Origin: Eubacterium_U album
GTDB lineage: Bacteria; Bacillota; Clostridia; Lachnospirales; Lachnospiraceae
NCBI RefSeq assembly: GCF_025336545.1
Contig: NZ_JAODBU010000002.1
Span: 124,001 to 188,000, forward strand
DNA length: 64,000 nucleotides
Direction: 5' to 3'
In this document: one piece after another, positions 43,337-52,347 of the stretch
Numbering within the stretch: position 1 is the stretch's first letter
Layout of the letters: each line of letters opens with the position of its first letter
Program-made: the position numbers and the translations under genes
Notes under the pieces: model-generated
Seen by the model: the letters and a program-made list of their open reading frames with translations, nothing else
What the model was told of the DNA's origin: nothing
Database searches by the model: none

Positions 43337-44914
43337 TTATTTAACTTTTACCGATTTTGTCTTGCTCCATGCGCCATATACTTTTTTAGTTCCAACTTTT
43401 GTATATGCTCTTACCTTAAAGTAAAACTTTGTTTTTCTGTCTAATTTCTTTATTGTAACTGTTCTTTTTGTTACATTTTTAGTTATATATCCTCTATACT
43501 TTTTGCTGTCAGAATATTTTATCTGATATCCTTTCGCTCCTGCAACCTTCTTGATTTTAATTTTTGCTGTTTTCTTCTTTAAACTCTTTACAGATATAAT
43601 ACCTGTTTTTCTTAGTTTCTTTACAGTAGTACCATCTAAACCATCATTTGCATTATTATTATTATTATTATTATTATTGTTATTATTATCATTCTGTAAT
43701 GAAGCATACACAACATTCATAGTAGAATTATCTATTGTCGTACAATTTCCATAACTATATCCTTCAGGATTTCCATTCGCAACGTATGCATTTCCTAAAT
43801 CAGTTAATACACCTGTTTTATTTGTCCATAATGCTGCTGCACCATTTGTTTCATCTGTTGTATCAAAAGAAAACCAAGAATATCTTTCTACATAACTTCT
43901 CTCGTCTAATCCTTTTAATACAGCCTCTAAAAATTCTTTACACTGCTTTCTTCCATATGAGTTACTATATCCCCATCCACTAGGAGCAAATTCTGTAATC
44001 CATATTGGTTTGTGATACATTTCATATGTTTTATCTACTACATCTGTAAGAAAAGTATTTGCAGCTTCAACTCCTCCATATGTTCCATAATAACAATGAA
44101 GTGGTATAAAATCTATTGTACTATGGTCTATTCCATTCATAAATGTTCTAAACCATTTGCCACCTGTATTATTATCAATTCCCCATGATGGACTTAAAGC
44201 CGGTGCCGGTGAACCTAAATGGAAATTATATCCCAAAAATTTATTCCAATTATTAATCGCTGTATTTACGTTTATATTACTTCCGCCAACATTTGCTCCC
44301 ATATCCGGTTCATTATATGCAAGTAAATACTTGTATCCTTTAGATGCAATTGATGATATATATCTTTCTGAGTTTGTTCCCCAAATCATAGGAACATAGT
44401 CAATATCTGTATAACAACTATATGTAAATGGATTTACTCCCCAATTATAATACCAACCTATATTCATACCATCAGGTATTAACATTTTCCCCATTTCATT
44501 ATTTACGCACAATCCTTTTTTAGTAACATAGAAATAGAATGTAGATGATGTTATACTTGAGCCGTCTGTAAATTCAGCAATAATATAAACCTTATGGCGG
44601 CTTACTACTGTCGTATAATATTCAAATTGTGTGGAATTAGACGTTGCTGTATTAACTAAAGCATCATCTACATACAACTTATAACCTTTTACTTCTCCTA
44701 AATCATTTGCACTTGTCCACTTTATATCAACATAGCCTGCAGGTGCTAATTTGCCTGCTACCGGATTTGTTATTGCATTTGTCTGCCACTGTGTTATTGC
44801 ACCTGCATCACTATTTATTGTAACTGCTTTAACATCATTGTTAAAAGCAGGAGTTCCGGCAATAACCACCGCTGACATCAAAGCCATTGCAATTACTTTT
44901 CTTAACTTTCTCAT
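43337..44914 (-). CDS. Secreted GH128-type beta-1,3-glucanase with polyAsn linker and Fn3 tail
   Basis: 525 residues from the ATG at 44914, after AGGAGA; upstream in-frame ATGs have no ribosome site. Signal peptide about 1-30. An Ig/Fn3-like N-terminal domain (NPVAGKLAPAGYVDIKW, about 50-130) leads to the GH128 barrel: NIGWYYNWGVNPF, VPMIWGTNS, LLAYNEPDMG (Glu202), IDFIPLHCYYGT, KPIWITEFAPSGWG (Glu308) and VERYSWFSFDT. An asparagine run (about 409-421) encoded by an ATT microsatellite separates it from the basic Fn3-like domain (about 445-525: ISVKSLKKKTAKIKIKK, YFKVRAYTKVGTKKVYGAWS). It breaks beta-1,3-glucan outside the cell; the tail may hold it at the wall. Confidence 0.9.
   Translation of the reverse strand: MRKLRKVIAMALMSAVVIAGTPAFNNDVKAVTINSDAGAITQWQTNAITNPVAGKLAPAGYVDIKWTSANDLGEVKGYKLYVDDALVNTATSNSTQFEYYTTVVSRHKVYIIAEFTDGSSITSSTFYFYVTKKGLCVNNEMGKMLIPDGMNIGWYYNWGVNPFTYSCYTDIDYVPMIWGTNSERYISSIASKGYKYLLAYNEPDMGANVGGSNINVNTAINNWNKFLGYNFHLGSPAPALSPSWGIDNNTGGKWFRTFMNGIDHSTIDFIPLHCYYGTYGGVEAANTFLTDVVDKTYEMYHKPIWITEFAPSGWGYSNSYGRKQCKEFLEAVLKGLDERSYVERYSWFSFDTTDETNGAAALWTNKTGVLTDLGNAYVANGNPEGYSYGNCTTIDNSTMNVVYASLQNDNNNNNNNNNNNNANDGLDGTTVKKLRKTGIISVKSLKKKTAKIKIKKVAGAKGYQIKYSDSKKYRGYITKNVTKRTVTIKKLDRKTKFYFKVRAYTKVGTKKVYGAWSKTKSVKVK
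43652..43690. repeat. ATT trinucleotide microsatellite inside a GH128 gene
   Basis: Nine uninterrupted ATT units (43652-43678), then GTT, two more ATT and ATC. On the coding strand this is an AAT run giving polyAsn. Length changes keep the frame, so it would vary linker length, not switch the gene off. Confidence 0.85.
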
Positions 44915-45003
44915 ATAATAATCTCCTGTTACCTTTTCAAAATAAATAGGTAAGATACTCACCCCTATTTCCTTTTTCTTTTGTCTAACAATCACTTATG
45001 CAA

Positions 45004-46590
45004 TTATTTTTTCTTACTATTTTTAGCTGATTTTGCTTTTTTTGCCTTTTTTACTTTTTTAACTTTCTTTATTTTTGCTACTTTCTTGCTGCTCCAACCT
45101 GTATACAACTTTGAGCCATCCATAATAAAGTAAGCTCTTGACTGAACATAATACTTTTTTCCGGCTTTTAATTTTTTAAGTACATATGTAAGTTTTGTTG
45201 TACTCTTTGTTTTAGCTTTCTTCATATTCTTATATGTTGAATATTTGATTTCATATCCTGCTGCATTATTTACGCTCTTAAGATTTAATTTAATAGTTTT
45301 CTTTTTGTTATTTGCTAATGCAGTATATATAACAGGTTTAACTGATGCTGCACACGCAACTGCTGATGTATCAACTCCACTTGGAGTATATACTCCATAA
45401 GTTTTTGCCGGATATCCTGCAGGATTTCCAATTTCTGCGTATAACTTTCCTAATTCTGTTAACACTCCGGTATTTCTGTACCACAAACCTGAAGCACTGT
45501 CTGTAAATTTGCTATTGTCTTCAGGGTCGAATGAGAACCATGCATATCTTTCTACATAACTTCTTGCATTTAATCCTTCTAATACAATCTTTAAAAAGTT
45601 TCTTGTATTTGCTGCGCATGTAGGATCAGCCATGCTTAAGTTCATATGCTGTTCACCTACTGCAAATTCAGTAATCCAAATTGGCTTATGATATAATGCA
45701 TATGTCTGGTCAATTGCCTGTAAGAACTGTAATGCGCCTTTAGTTGAATCTAAATCTGTTCCCCAATAACAATGTACCGCAATAAAATCAACATCTAACG
45801 AACTATTTGCTGATATCTTTTCCATAAAAGGTTTAAACCATTTATCAGACCAGCACGGTGCTGTAGCTGTTGCAGGTGAGCCAACTTTAAGTCCTGAATT
45901 ACAAAAATCCTGCCATCTGTTAATTACTTTTTCAATTGACATATTAGACTGATTTGTTAAATCTGGTTCATTATATCCTAAAATATATTTGTATCCATTC
46001 TTTTTTGCGTTTTCAAAAGCTGCTTCTTTAACTGTTCCCTGTCCCCATATCATAGGTACATAGTCCATATTATCAAATGATCTGTTTTTAAAATTTTTTT
46101 CATTATATGCTGTAAAGCCCCAATTATAATACCAACCAACATTTAATGAAGAAGCATCTATACCTACTCCCATATCTTCATTTATACAAATTCCTTTCTT
46201 TGTAACATAAAAAGTACTTGTATTTGTATTAACTACTGTTCCGTTTGTTAATGTAGCTGAAACGTATGCTGTATGTGCAGATACATCAACTGTGTAAAAT
46301 TCGCATGATAAAGTTTCTGCTGATGTTGGAGATACTGTTCCTATTAAAGCATTATCAACATAAACTGCATATGATGAAACTCCTTCTAGGTTATTGTTCC
46401 ACTTTACATCTATATATCCTGCTCCAATTAATGATCCGTTAGCAGGACTAATCAATCCATTATTAGTCCATTCTGTTGTTGAAACTGTAGCGGCTGCTAC
46501 TTCATTGCTTGTGATTGCAGCATAATTAATTCCTGAAAATACAACAACTAATGATAATGCAAATGCTAATATTCTCTTTGCTTTTCTCAT
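45004..46590 (-). CDS. Secreted GH128-type beta-1,3-glucanase with Fn3 and Lys-rich tail
   Basis: 528 residues, ATG at 46590 after AGAGAGG. Signal peptide about 1-33. N-terminal Ig-like domain (GLISPANGSLIGAGYIDVKW), then the GH128 barrel with LNVGWYYNWGFTAY, YVPMIWGQGT, ILGYNEPDLTNQSNMS (Glu208), VDFIAVHCYWGT, KPIWITEFAVGEQH (Glu308) and VERYAWFSFDPED. The Fn3-like domain (about 428-505) is followed by an extreme Lys/Ala tail (VKKVKKAKKAKSAKNSKKK). The very basic tail could bind teichoic acids or other wall anions. Close paralogue of the two neighbouring GH128 genes by motif order, consistent with tandem duplication. Confidence 0.9.
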   Translation of the reverse strand: MRKAKRILAFALSLVVVFSGINYAAITSNEVAAATVSTTEWTNNGLISPANGSLIGAGYIDVKWNNNLEGVSSYAVYVDNALIGTVSPTSAETLSCEFYTVDVSAHTAYVSATLTNGTVVNTNTSTFYVTKKGICINEDMGVGIDASSLNVGWYYNWGFTAYNEKNFKNRSFDNMDYVPMIWGQGTVKEAAFENAKKNGYKYILGYNEPDLTNQSNMSIEKVINRWQDFCNSGLKVGSPATATAPCWSDKWFKPFMEKISANSSLDVDFIAVHCYWGTDLDSTKGALQFLQAIDQTYALYHKPIWITEFAVGEQHMNLSMADPTCAANTRNFLKIVLEGLNARSYVERYAWFSFDPEDNSKFTDSASGLWYRNTGVLTELGKLYAEIGNPAGYPAKTYGVYTPSGVDTSAVACAASVKPVIYTALANNKKKTIKLNLKSVNNAAGYEIKYSTYKNMKKAKTKSTTKLTYVLKKLKAGKKYYVQSRAYFIMDGSKLYTGWSSKKVAKIKKVKKVKKAKKAKSAKNSKKK

Positions 46591-46663
46591 ATTCTTATCC
46601 TCTCTAACTAAATAAAATGTTTCTACATTTAAAATCAAATTATAGCATCTAAGATTTTTGTTT

Positions 46664-46718
46664 AAAAAAAGGGCGCAAAGACTTATATGATATTCATATA
46701 AAATCTCTACACCCTTTC
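46664..46718 (-). terminator. Terminator of the CBM/InlB-repeat protein gene
   Basis: Minus strand: AAAGGGTG...TTTATATGA-tattc... pairs back to ATATAA...GCGCCCTTTTTTT. A long stem with mismatches, then seven T residues, just 3' of the gene ending at 46749. Confidence 0.8.
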
Positions 46719-46748
46719 ACCTGCTTAAGATTAATTCTAATATTAAAC

Positions 46749-47978
46749 TTATTTAACTACAACTAACTTCTTAGCTGACCATTTTTTACTAAATACTTTG
46801 TTATCTGCTGAATCTGTTGTATAAGCTTTAGCTCTTACGTATACAATTGATCCAGATTTAAGTTTCTTAAGTATAATTTTTGTCTTTTTAGATGTTTTCT
46901 GTTTAGCACCCTTAAACTTTGAATTTGTTGAATACTGAACAGCATATCCTTTAACATTCTTTGCTTTCTTAAGTGATACAACTGCTTTCTTAGCACTTTT
47001 GCTCTTTACAGAAGCAATTTTAACCTTTGCCGGTGCAGCTGTTTTCTTCCATTTTGCAACAAGAGTTAAATCACTTGATACAAGAGAATTAAAGTTATAT
47101 AAAACACCATTAGCTGTATAACCTACTAATGTGTATCCTTTTCTCTTAGCTGCAAATGTATCAACCTTTTCGCCTTCATTTACATATTTTGTAGACATTG
47201 TCTTATTCTGGCTTACAAAATTAACAGTGTACTGTTTATTAGCTGTAACTACAAAATTGTTTACATGAATATATCCTGCCATACCAATTTCATCAGCATA
47301 TGTCTTTAAGAATGCACCTAAAGCGAATTTTAATCCAATATTTCCTTTTTTATAATCCTTTGGTACATTGATTACCGCTGAAACCTTCATACTTTCTTTC
47401 TTTGAAGAATCTAATGTAATATATCCATCTGATGTAATATTAGATGTTGAAGTTAACTCTAAAGCTTCATCACCATTACCAGGCTTATATGCCTTGAATA
47501 AAATATGCTTTGTAGTAATATCCCCTATCTTATTTCCTAATGCATCTTTTTTATTTGCCTTTAATGTGCTGGAAATATCAAAAGAAATTGTGTAATTACG
47601 TCCTGCTTCAACAGGTACATTTTCAAGTGTGGCTGTCATACCCCATGGGTTATCATTTACTAATTCATTTGTTAACTTATTGTATTCTCCATCCCATCCG
47701 GAATTAATGACAAAGAAATCAAAATTAGAAACTGTTGAACCTGCTGTTATGTATCCTTCAGTTGCATAATCAACACCTTTTGTCTGAGGGATGGCTTTTA
47801 AAGCTTCTTCCCATACTCCACCATCTTCTCTAGTACATACAGAGAATGATGTCCATTGTGTTAATCCTGCCAAAACATTTGTTCCTGCAGGAACCGGTGC
47901 TGCTGAAGCAACGCCTGCCATTCCTATAGTCATAACAGATGCTAATGCAACCGCCATAGTTTTCTTAAATAATCTCAC
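46749..47978 (-). CDS. Secreted CBM-like protein with InlB-type repeat and Fn3 tail
   Basis: 409 residues; the start is GTG at 47978, 8 bases after AGGAGG. Signal peptide 1-27 (MRLFKKTMAVALASVMTIGM, AGVASAA). Residues about 30-250 form a beta-sandwich-like domain (LEGYITAGSTVSNFDFFV-type strands, EAGRNYTISFDISST, DKKESMKVSAVINVP, GLKFALGAF) that resembles carbohydrate-binding modules such as CBM4/16 or CBM54 in pattern, but I cannot name a family. Residues 248-312 are one InlB B-repeat/Flg_new unit (YTVNFVSQNKTMS, KRKGYTLVGYT, LTLVAKW). A basic Fn3-like domain ends it (about 318-409). No catalytic motif is seen. Lying among glucanases, it is probably a glucan-binding, non-catalytic helper. 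Confidence 0.72.
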   Translation of the reverse strand: MRLFKKTMAVALASVMTIGMAGVASAAPVPAGTNVLAGLTQWTSFSVCTREDGGVWEEALKAIPQTKGVDYATEGYITAGSTVSNFDFFVINSGWDGEYNKLTNELVNDNPWGMTATLENVPVEAGRNYTISFDISSTLKANKKDALGNKIGDITTKHILFKAYKPGNGDEALELTSTSNITSDGYITLDSSKKESMKVSAVINVPKDYKKGNIGLKFALGAFLKTYADEIGMAGYIHVNNFVVTANKQYTVNFVSQNKTMSTKYVNEGEKVDTFAAKRKGYTLVGYTANGVLYNFNSLVSSDLTLVAKWKKTAAPAKVKIASVKSKSAKKAVVSLKKAKNVKGYAVQYSTNSKFKGAKQKTSKKTKIILKKLKSGSIVYVRAKAYTTDSADNKVFSKKWSAKKLVVVK

Positions 47979-48014
47979 TTATTTGTCCTCCTAATTACAG
48001 TCCTTATGTTTAAT

Positions 48015-48043
48015 ATGCGGCAATATTTTGATAATTGCCGCAT
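48015..48043 (-). terminator. Strong GC-rich hairpin after the 48081 gene
   Basis: ATGCGGCAAT pairs perfectly with ATTGCCGCAT around a 9-base loop. There is no T-run on the minus strand, so it may be a stabilising 3' structure instead of a true terminator. Confidence 0.55.
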
Positions 48044-48080
48044 ACTTACTTTTGAAAATTATATTTGCTGTTCTGTTTTA

Positions 48081-49232
48081 TTATTTTTTAATTGTTACTT
48101 TTACAGCTTTGCTCCACTTACCAAATCCTGCAGCATTCTTAGCACGAACCTGAACTTTGTATGTCTTACCTACTGCAAGTTTTTTAATTTTAGCATTAGT
48201 CTTCTTAGTGTTGTATTTTTTCTTTCCAACTTTAACCTGATATGACTTAGCACCTTTTGCTTTCTTCCAAGTAACCTTAACTGACTTCTTAGCATTGTTA
48301 ACAGCCTTAACTTTCTTAACCTGTGCAGGTTTGCTTGCTACTACTGCAGGAGCTGCTGTTGTAGGAGCTACTGTATTTGTATTACCTGTTGGAACCTTTG
48401 TTGTTGTTGTTGCTTTTTTTGTTGTTTCAGGAGCCTTTGTTGTCTGTCTTTCAGGAATAACGCTCTGTGTATACTTTTCACCCATTAAAGAAATGTCTGT
48501 GAATGCTAATGTTCCATGTGCATTTACATTTTCTGATGTTCCATATGCGTATGCATACTTGCAAGCCTTAGCTGCTTCTTCTGTAACTTTTCCAGCCTTA
48601 ACTGCCTGTGTTAATTCATATGAATAATAATATGAACCATATGCTAACTGAACCTTAATATCATTACTTAAATAATCAGGACTTACAGGAACGTCAAATT
48701 CGTATGTTTCTGTTGCTCCTGCTGGAACAGTTATTGTCTTAAATAACATTGTGTTATCATTATCACCTTCAATACCACTATTTACAGTAATTGTAATATT
48801 CTTTTCTGTCTTTGTAGTTGTATCTGCTTCCATCATTCCGTTATTAACTGTAAATTTTAATTTATATGTATTTCCAGGAACAACTTTAGCATTAATTTCT
48901 GATTTAATCTGATATGGTTTTTCACCCCAGATTTTATCATTTAATACAATTGCATCTTCCGGAGCAGCGCTTTCTGCTGTCCAATTAGCCTGCCATCCTG
49001 TAATAGAAATATTAGCAGAAACATTATCTACTGCTGTTGACTTAAATGTTGTCTGTGTAATAACAGCATCATTTGGTTCATAACTTTCTGCTGAACTTGT
49101 CCAGCTACCTGTAAGTGCGTTAGCTGTATCAGCCTTAACGTCTGTTGTGTTTACCTTGAATCCTACTGCAAGTGTGGCAACTAAAGCTGTTGTCATAGCA
49201 CCTGCCATAACTTTGTTGAAAACCTTTCTCAT
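48081..49232 (-). CDS. Secreted CBM-like protein with Thr/Pro linker and Fn3 tail
   Basis: 383 residues from the ATG at 49232, 8 bases after GAGGAAA. Signal peptide about 1-34. Residues 40-255 look like a beta-sandwich binding domain: NISITGWQANWTAES, KVVPGNTYKLKFTVNNGMME, MLFKTITVPAGATETYEFDV, VQLAYGSYYYSYEL. The pattern parallels the N-terminal half of the 46749 protein, so the two may be related CBMs. A Thr/Pro/Lys linker (about 260-300, TTKKATTTTKVP) leads to the basic Fn3-like domain (303-383; WKKAKGAKSYQVKVGKKKY, GFGKWSKAVKV). No catalytic residues seen. LacI-type operators surround its promoter, suggesting sugar control. Confidence 0.72.
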   Translation of the reverse strand: MRKVFNKVMAGAMTTALVATLAVGFKVNTTDVKADTANALTGSWTSSAESYEPNDAVITQTTFKSTAVDNVSANISITGWQANWTAESAAPEDAIVLNDKIWGEKPYQIKSEINAKVVPGNTYKLKFTVNNGMMEADTTTKTEKNITITVNSGIEGDNDNTMLFKTITVPAGATETYEFDVPVSPDYLSNDIKVQLAYGSYYYSYELTQAVKAGKVTEEAAKACKYAYAYGTSENVNAHGTLAFTDISLMGEKYTQSVIPERQTTKAPETTKKATTTTKVPTGNTNTVAPTTAAPAVVASKPAQVKKVKAVNNAKKSVKVTWKKAKGAKSYQVKVGKKKYNTKKTNAKIKKLAVGKTYKVQVRAKNAAGFGKWSKAVKVTIKK

Positions 49233-49272
49233 CTTCAATTTCCTCCTCAAATAAAATTGTTTTTTTTCTTTT

Positions 49273-49329
49273 TGAAAACGTTTATTTTCAATCTATGAAC
49301 ATCTTATCATAAACGTTTTTATTTTACAA
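49273..49329 (-). promoter_or_regulatory. Promoter of the 48081 gene flanked by LacI/cre-type operators
   Basis: Minus strand: TTGTAA (49329-49324), 17 bp, TAAGAT (49306-49301). The spacer carries ATAAAAACGTTTATGA (about 49307-49322) and TGAAAATAAACGTTTTCA lies downstream (49290-49273). Both have the central CG and flanking AT dyad of LacI-family operators; the plus strand of the second matches the cre consensus TGWAARCGYTWNCW at 13 of 14 positions. CcpA or a local LacI-type regulator could use them. Confidence 0.6.
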
Positions 49330-49451
49330 TCCAAAATATAATATTTTCACAAATAAAACGATTTATAATTTGAAATACTATCTATTTTTCACATACCTTC
49401 AATCATTTTCTTTTAAATCAGGTGTGAAAATTGTAACATTTTTATTGTATT

Positions 49452-51101
49452 CTACTTAGATGTTTTAAATGTTTTTGTTTTAGACCATGGTCCTTTATCA
49501 CTGCCATTAATACCTCTGACTCTTACAAAGTATTTTTTACCACCTGCCAATTTGCTTAATACAATTGATAATTTACCGGTTTTCTTTGTCTTTGATTTTT
49601 TGAATTTCTTATTCAAAGAATACTGAACCTGATATTGCTTAACACCTGAAACTTTCTTCCATGTTACTTTAGCAGATTTTTTCTTTGTTGCTTTTGCACT
49701 CTTAATCTTAACTTTACCAATTGTAATTGCCTTTGTTGTTTCTACAGGTACTACAGTTGTTGGTGTAACCTGAGTTGTTGTTTCTTCTACCTTAGGTGTC
49801 GCAGTTGTTGGTGGCTGCTGTGTTGTTGGTTCCTCATATACATACTTATCAGCATCAGTTAACTTATATGTTTCATAACCTTTAGGATTACCTAATGATG
49901 CATATAAGAATCCATTATCTGTTAATTTACCTGAGTCATAATCAAATAATGCAGTTGATCCACTTGCATCATTTGAATCAATATCATTTGCTGAATTAAT
50001 ATTGTATGGGAACCATGCATATCTTTCTACAAAATCCATCTCATCTAACTGTGCACATACTTCTTTAATAAATGCACCTGTTTTTTCATTTTCACCAGGT
50101 TTCTGATAACTATAATCGAATTTGTCTCCATATGCCTTGCTTCCAAAAATTCCCATTTCGGTAATCCAAACAGGCTTTCCATATAATTCATGTACTTTCT
50201 TTACAGCATCAATCACCATGCTAACACTTCTCTGACTAATATATGTATGAATTGCTACACAATCGCAACTAACTCCCTCAATCTCTATCTGAACTCCATT
50301 ATAGTCAACTGTTCCACCTTTTAAGAACGGTGTAAGCCATCCACTGTATGTTCCGTTAGGATTACTAATAGCCGGAGATACAGTTCTTTTTCCAAGTTTC
50401 TGTATTTCTTCCCAGCCTTTCTGTGCCTGTACAACTGATATGTTAGCCTGAGCTGATAATTCCGGTTCATTGTATCCAAGTATGTAATTAGCATCCTTTG
50501 GGACTAAAGCGCACTGCTCTGCAATGTATTTAAATAAATTTTCATCTTTTGTTCCATCCGGATCATCCTGATTTCTTCCCCAAATCATTGGTACAAAATC
50601 AACTCCATCATCAATTGAATTATTATAAGGTGTTGCCTGCCAATTGTAATACCATGATAAATTCATTTTTTTAAGTTCAACTGTTTTACTCATATCTTCG
50701 CCTAAAGCAATTCCTTTTTTAGATACAAAAAAGTTTCTTTCATTAGACTCTACTGTTTCACCTGAAGCTAAAACAGCCTCAACCTTTAATGTATGCTTTG
50801 CTATAGATGTTGTATAAACTTCTGCCATCTGTTCATTCTCACCATTAGCTTCTAATTCGACTGCTTTTTTTCCATCAAATACAATATTATAGCTTTCTGC
50901 ATCTGTTACAGATGTATTAACTTTAACATTAATGTATCCTGCTCCTACGAGTTTGCCTTCAGTTGGTGTAATAACTGCCTCTTCTTTCCAGCTTGATATA
51001 GTGCTACTTTCTTCGTTTGCATCCGCACTTATCACTCCAGTCATTGACACTGTCATAACTGCAGCCATGGCAAATGCAACTCCCCTCTTAAAATTTCTCA
51101 T
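49452..51101 (-). CDS. Secreted GH128-type beta-1,3-glucanase with Thr/Pro linker and Fn3 tail
   Basis: 549 residues, ATG at 51101 after AAAGGAGG. Signal peptide about 1-27. N-terminal Ig-like domain (ITPTEGKLVGAGYINVKV, about 43-125). GH128 barrel with MNLSWYYNWQATPY, FVPMIWGRNQ, ILGYNEPELSAQANIS (Glu212), DCVAIHTYIS, KPVWITEMGIFGS (Glu315) and VERYAWFPYN. The loop after the nucleophile is long (FDYSYQKPGENEK), and TEM/FPYN differ from the TEF/FSFD of the other three, so its substrate profile may differ. A Thr/Pro linker (about 420-455) leads to the Fn3-like domain (about 462-549). First gene of the glucanase cluster; a hairpin lies in its leader. Confidence 0.9.
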   Translation of the reverse strand: MRNFKRGVAFAMAAVMTVSMTGVISADANEESSTISSWKEEAVITPTEGKLVGAGYINVKVNTSVTDAESYNIVFDGKKAVELEANGENEQMAEVYTTSIAKHTLKVEAVLASGETVESNERNFFVSKKGIALGEDMSKTVELKKMNLSWYYNWQATPYNNSIDDGVDFVPMIWGRNQDDPDGTKDENLFKYIAEQCALVPKDANYILGYNEPELSAQANISVVQAQKGWEEIQKLGKRTVSPAISNPNGTYSGWLTPFLKGGTVDYNGVQIEIEGVSCDCVAIHTYISQRSVSMVIDAVKKVHELYGKPVWITEMGIFGSKAYGDKFDYSYQKPGENEKTGAFIKEVCAQLDEMDFVERYAWFPYNINSANDIDSNDASGSTALFDYDSGKLTDNGFLYASLGNPKGYETYKLTDADKYVYEEPTTQQPPTTATPKVEETTTQVTPTTVVPVETTKAITIGKVKIKSAKATKKKSAKVTWKKVSGVKQYQVQYSLNKKFKKSKTKKTGKLSIVLSKLAGGKKYFVRVRGINGSDKGPWSKTKTFKTSK

Positions 51102-51120
51102 GTTTTCCTCCTTTATATGC

Positions 51121-51139
51121 ATACCATCTCTGATGGTAT
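51121..51139 (-). promoter_or_regulatory. Leader hairpin or operator of GH128 gene
   Basis: ATACCATC-TCT-GATGGTAT, perfect 8-bp arms, about 13 bases upstream of the ribosome site. Upstream on the minus strand TTGACT-17-GACAAT (about 51182-51154) is a possible promoter, which would place this dyad near or after the transcription start. Confidence 0.45.
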
Positions 51140-51325
51140 TTCTTCCACTCTATTGTCCGATTATTCTCTTATAAAGTCAACAACTTTTATGCATTTTTTA
51201 CAATTTTGCTTATAATCAATCTTTTTTTTAGATGTTATTTTATTTTTTAGAATAATATGATTTATAATTTGTTGTATAAATAAATAATATCACTAATTTG
51301 TTTATTTGTTTGTGGCACCTTTGCA

Positions 51326-51376
51326 AGAAAAAACATCCCAAAACAAACTTTTCAGTCTGTTTTGGGATGTTTTTCT
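51326..51376 (-). terminator. Terminator of the ssb gene
   Basis: AAAAACATCCCAAAACA pairs perfectly with TGTTTTGGGATGTTTTT. A 17-bp stem with T-runs on both strands, about 20 bases after the ssb stop. Confidence 0.92.
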
Positions 51377-51392
51377 GCTTTTTTTAACGATT

Positions 51393-52022
51393 TTACTCGT
51401 CTACATATTCTAATTTGCTGACAGACACTTCATATGCTGTGTGCTTTTCGCTTTCATCTTCATTAATCTTCTTAATGTACTCTCTGCTTTGCACTCTTCC
51501 CCATATCTGAATGTGTCCACCCACTTCAAAAGCTGATGCATATCTTGCATTTCTGCCCCAGGCAATGCAAGGTATGTAATCTGATTTACCATACGGTCTG
51601 TTAACTGCAATAAGTAAATCTGCGATTTCTCTTCCAAGCGGTGTTTTTCTGTAAATTGGTGGTTTGCAAATAAATCCATCAAGGAAAATCTGATTTGTTC
51701 TGCCTGCATCAAGATTCTCTTCTACTTCTTCCCATTCTCTTACGAAAATAGAAAGCACCAATTTGTTTCTTGTCCCCTCATGTCTGTTGTAGGATCGAAA
51801 CTGTCCTGATACTTCTACAAGTCTTCCTGTGTAATCCTGTGTTACATCAACAAGTCTCTCAGATACCATCAACGGAATAATATCCGTTAATTCACTAAGT
51901 CTGTCTACAGATACATCTACCATGTAGAATCCTTCTCCAAAAACTTCATGGCTGTATCTGAATTCAGATACAATCTCACCTACAATGCTAACGCGGTTGT
52001 TCTCAATAATCTTGTCGATCAT
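51393..52022 (-). CDS. ssb: Single-stranded DNA-binding protein, tandem OB-fold form
   Basis: 209 residues from the ATG at 52022, after AAGGGGG; longer in-frame readings lack a ribosome site. The second half (about 110-200) is a clear SSB OB fold: NQIFLDGFICKPPIYRKTPL, GREIADLLIAVNRPYGKSDY, IPCIAWGRNARYA and WGRVQSREYIKK. The first half (about 5-95) has a parallel pattern, NRVSIVGEIVSEFRYSHEVF and VEVSGQFRSYN, so this is probably a two-OB protein, unlike canonical single-OB Ssb with an acidic tail. It lacks the usual DDDIPF C-terminal tail, so it may be a second, specialised SSB. It lies within the glucanase region but has no obvious tie to it. Confidence 0.8.
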   Translation of the reverse strand: MIDKIIENNRVSIVGEIVSEFRYSHEVFGEGFYMVDVSVDRLSELTDIIPLMVSERLVDVTQDYTGRLVEVSGQFRSYNRHEGTRNKLVLSIFVREWEEVEENLDAGRTNQIFLDGFICKPPIYRKTPLGREIADLLIAVNRPYGKSDYIPCIAWGRNARYASAFEVGGHIQIWGRVQSREYIKKINEDESEKHTAYEVSVSKLEYVDE

Positions 52023-52347
52023 GTGTGCTTCCCCCTTCTGTACCAACCTTTGGTTTCTTATTTCTTTTATCTCTATAATTATATTTCCTTTTTCCACTTT
52101 TATGTAAAAATGTGTTCGACCTTTTTCGACTTATATAATTTTTGTTTCAATTTTGTGCTCGTTTATCGTCGAATACTAGGGTTTCACTTCGAAATAATTA
52201 CTATTATTTACTATAAAATCGATATTTTCTTTATTCATTTACACACAATTTTCTATTATATCTATTTTTTTGCCCCTAAATTTTTACCCCAAAGTCTCAA
52301 CTTTGCCGTGAACTTTATCTTTTGTAATAATGACATTTCCTCTACTA
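52023..52347. other. Leader/intergenic region upstream of ssb
   Basis: Part of a 375-base gap with the terminator at 52348-52392. TTCGAC occurs twice with a 10-bp period (52115-52120, 52125-52130), each 6 of 7 bases of an inverted Spo0A box (TTCGACA); GTCGAAT also occurs near 52169. No convincing promoter or gene is visible in the rest, which is AT-rich. Confidence 0.4.
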
